DNA of 64,000 nucleotides from contig CAWHBK010000004.1 of assembly GCA_963827605.1 (NCBI GenBank), positions 620,001-684,000 of the forward strand, read 5' to 3'. Position 1 is the stretch's first letter; each line of letters begins with the position of its first letter. Made by a program: the position numbers and the translations under genes. The stretch comes from DSYU01 sp963827605 (GTDB lineage Bacteria > Chloroflexota > Anaerolineae > Anaerolineales > Anaerolineaceae). This document shows, piece by piece, positions 62,887-64,000 of this stretch. The notes beneath the pieces are model-generated. The model searched no databases. It had not been told where the DNA came from and worked only from the letters and a program-made list of their open reading frames with translations.

Positions 62887-64000
62887 AATGTTCAAGAAGA
62901 CGTCCTTAATCCTGGCTGTCATCATGCTCGCCTCTCTCGTACTGAGCGCATGCCAGCCTGCCGCTACGCCAGCGCCAACCGTACCCGCGCCTACGCAAGC
63001 ACCCGCCGCAACGGAACCACCGCCCGCCACCGCCACTACCGCTCCAACTGCGACGGAAGCTCCGAAGGCTACGGAAGCTCCCGCTGCCACTGCAACCACG
63101 GCTGCGACCGCAACCACCGCCGCGCTGGCAGGCGCGGGTAAGAAGATGTGCCAGGTAACCGATACTGGCGGTATTGATGACAAGTCCTTCAACGCCACTG
63201 CCTGGAAGGGCTTCACCGATGCAAAAGAAAAGCTGGGCGTCGACATAAAATACCTCGAGTCCACTCAGCAGACCGACTACGCCAAGAACATCGGCGCCTT
63301 CATCGAAGAGAAGTGCGACCTGATCGTCACCGTTGGTTTCCTGCTGGGCGATGACACCAAGCTCGCCGCTGAAAAATACCCTGATCAGAAGTTTGCCATC
63401 GTCGACTATGGCTACGACCCGGTGATCCCCAATGTATTGGCCCTGACCTTCGCCACGGACCAGGCCGGTTTCCTGGCCGGTTACCTGGCCGCTGGCACGA
63501 CCAAAACTGGCAAGATCGGCACCTTTGGCGGCATGCAGATCCCGACCGTAACCATCTTCATGGATGGCTACTATTACGGAGCGCAGTACTACAATGAACA
63601 GAACAGCGCCAAGGTGGAAGTCATCGGTTGGGATCCCAAGACTCAGAAGGGCTCCTTCACCGGCGATTTCAGCAACACCGATAAAGGCAAATCCACGGCG
63701 CAGACTCTGATGGACGAAGGCGCTGACATTATTATGCCCGTCGCCGGCCCGGTGGGCCTGGGCGCTGCCGAAGCGGTGAAAGCCGCCGGGAATGCCTGGA
63801 TCATCGGCGTCGACACCGACTGGACCGTTAGCGCGGCCAATTACAAAGACATCGTCCTGACCTCTGTCGCCAAGAACATGGATGTGGCAGTATATGACAC
63901 CATCCAGGCCGTTCTGGATGGCACTTTCAAGGGCGGCTTCTACTCTGGCACGCTGGAAAACGAAGGCGTTGGCCTGGCCACCGTCGCAAGTGGTGTTCCC
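62887..64000 (+). CDS. BMP-family ABC transporter substrate-binding lipoprotein, cut by window edge
   Basis: The visible 371 residues begin with a lipoprotein signal (LVLSAC, lipobox Cys22), an Ala/Thr/Pro-rich spacer to about residue 80 and a Bmp/PnrA-type periplasmic-binding fold: CQVTDTGGIDDKSFNATAWKG, LIVTVGFLLGDDTKLAAEKYP, FAIVDYGYD, ATDQAGFLAGYLAAG, KIGTFGGMQIPTVTIFMDGYYYGA, IIMPVAGPVGLGAAEAVK, WIIGVDTDW. PnrA-like proteins deliver nucleosides (purines) to an RbsABC-like transporter; ATPase and permease genes would be expected downstream, outside the window. The C-terminus is missing only because of the edge. Confidence 0.92.

Overview
The window is one contiguous stretch of bacterial chromosome of moderately high G+C. 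It fits a member of the Chloroflexota, most likely class Anaerolineae. This is inferred from content, not from a search. The supporting traits are Thr/Pro-rich 'TPT' linkers behind lipoprotein signals and membrane anchors, a Ser/Thr kinase and a zinc-finger anti-sigma-like protein fused to PD40 propellers, large TPR proteins, a CIRCE-controlled groES-groEL pair, a T-box ahead of thrS, and peptidoglycan enzymes. There is no rRNA, CRISPR array, transposase or prophage.

Layout. 1-9.4 kb: end of an AMMECR1 gene, a flavin reductase, a cell-wall operon (amidase, two L,D-transpeptidases, a small protein), a thioredoxin-TPR protein, a divergent MarR/epoxide hydrolase pair with visible operators, and two PPK2 polyphosphate kinases. 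9.7-19 kb: YggT, an anti-sigma/PD40 protein, a CBM9-like lipoprotein, an NrtR-type Nudix regulator split by an 18-bp repeat array, a CrtI-like oxidoreductase, a membrane-anchored trypsin-like protease and an RlmD-type methyltransferase. 19-31.9 kb: a BON/SRPBCC-DUF4383-SDR stress-type cluster, a C39-like lipoprotein, DUF488, an S41 protease, a diacylglycerol-kinase homologue, an ABC-F ATPase with many frameshifts and a VWA protein. 32-49.9 kb: tRNA-Ser, PD40 kinase, FHA protein, tRNA-Val, T-box, thrS, infC (AUU start), a deacetylase and GT39-like pair, rpmI-rplT, macro domain, SpoU methyltransferase, DUF711, a PpiC lipoprotein and groEL/groES. 50-55.4 kb: two TPR proteins, a palindrome-rich gap, trmD and an MFS carrier. 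55.5-62.6 kb: a three-gene operon of CHAT-FGE, SIR2-like and STAND-WD40 proteins. 62.9 kb to the end: a BMP-type substrate-binding lipoprotein, cut by the edge.

The most interesting region is the operon at 55.5-62.6 kb. It has its own promoter and terminator. It joins a caspase-like CHAT protease fused to an FGE-like domain, a divergent SIR2-like protein, and a membrane-spanning STAND NTPase with a WD40 sensor. By analogy with NTP-dependent conflict and immunity systems it is a candidate self/non-self or programmed-death module in an arrangement I do not recognise as a named system.

Two patterns cross the whole window. First, at least six genes carry a TANNNT -10 box exactly 6 nt before the start codon, as expected for leaderless mRNAs. 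Second, at least seven genes have clean reading frames joined by single-base shifts, with the ABC-F gene carrying about seven shifts. This points to uncorrected indels in the assembly rather than ordinary decay, and affected products should be read across the shift.
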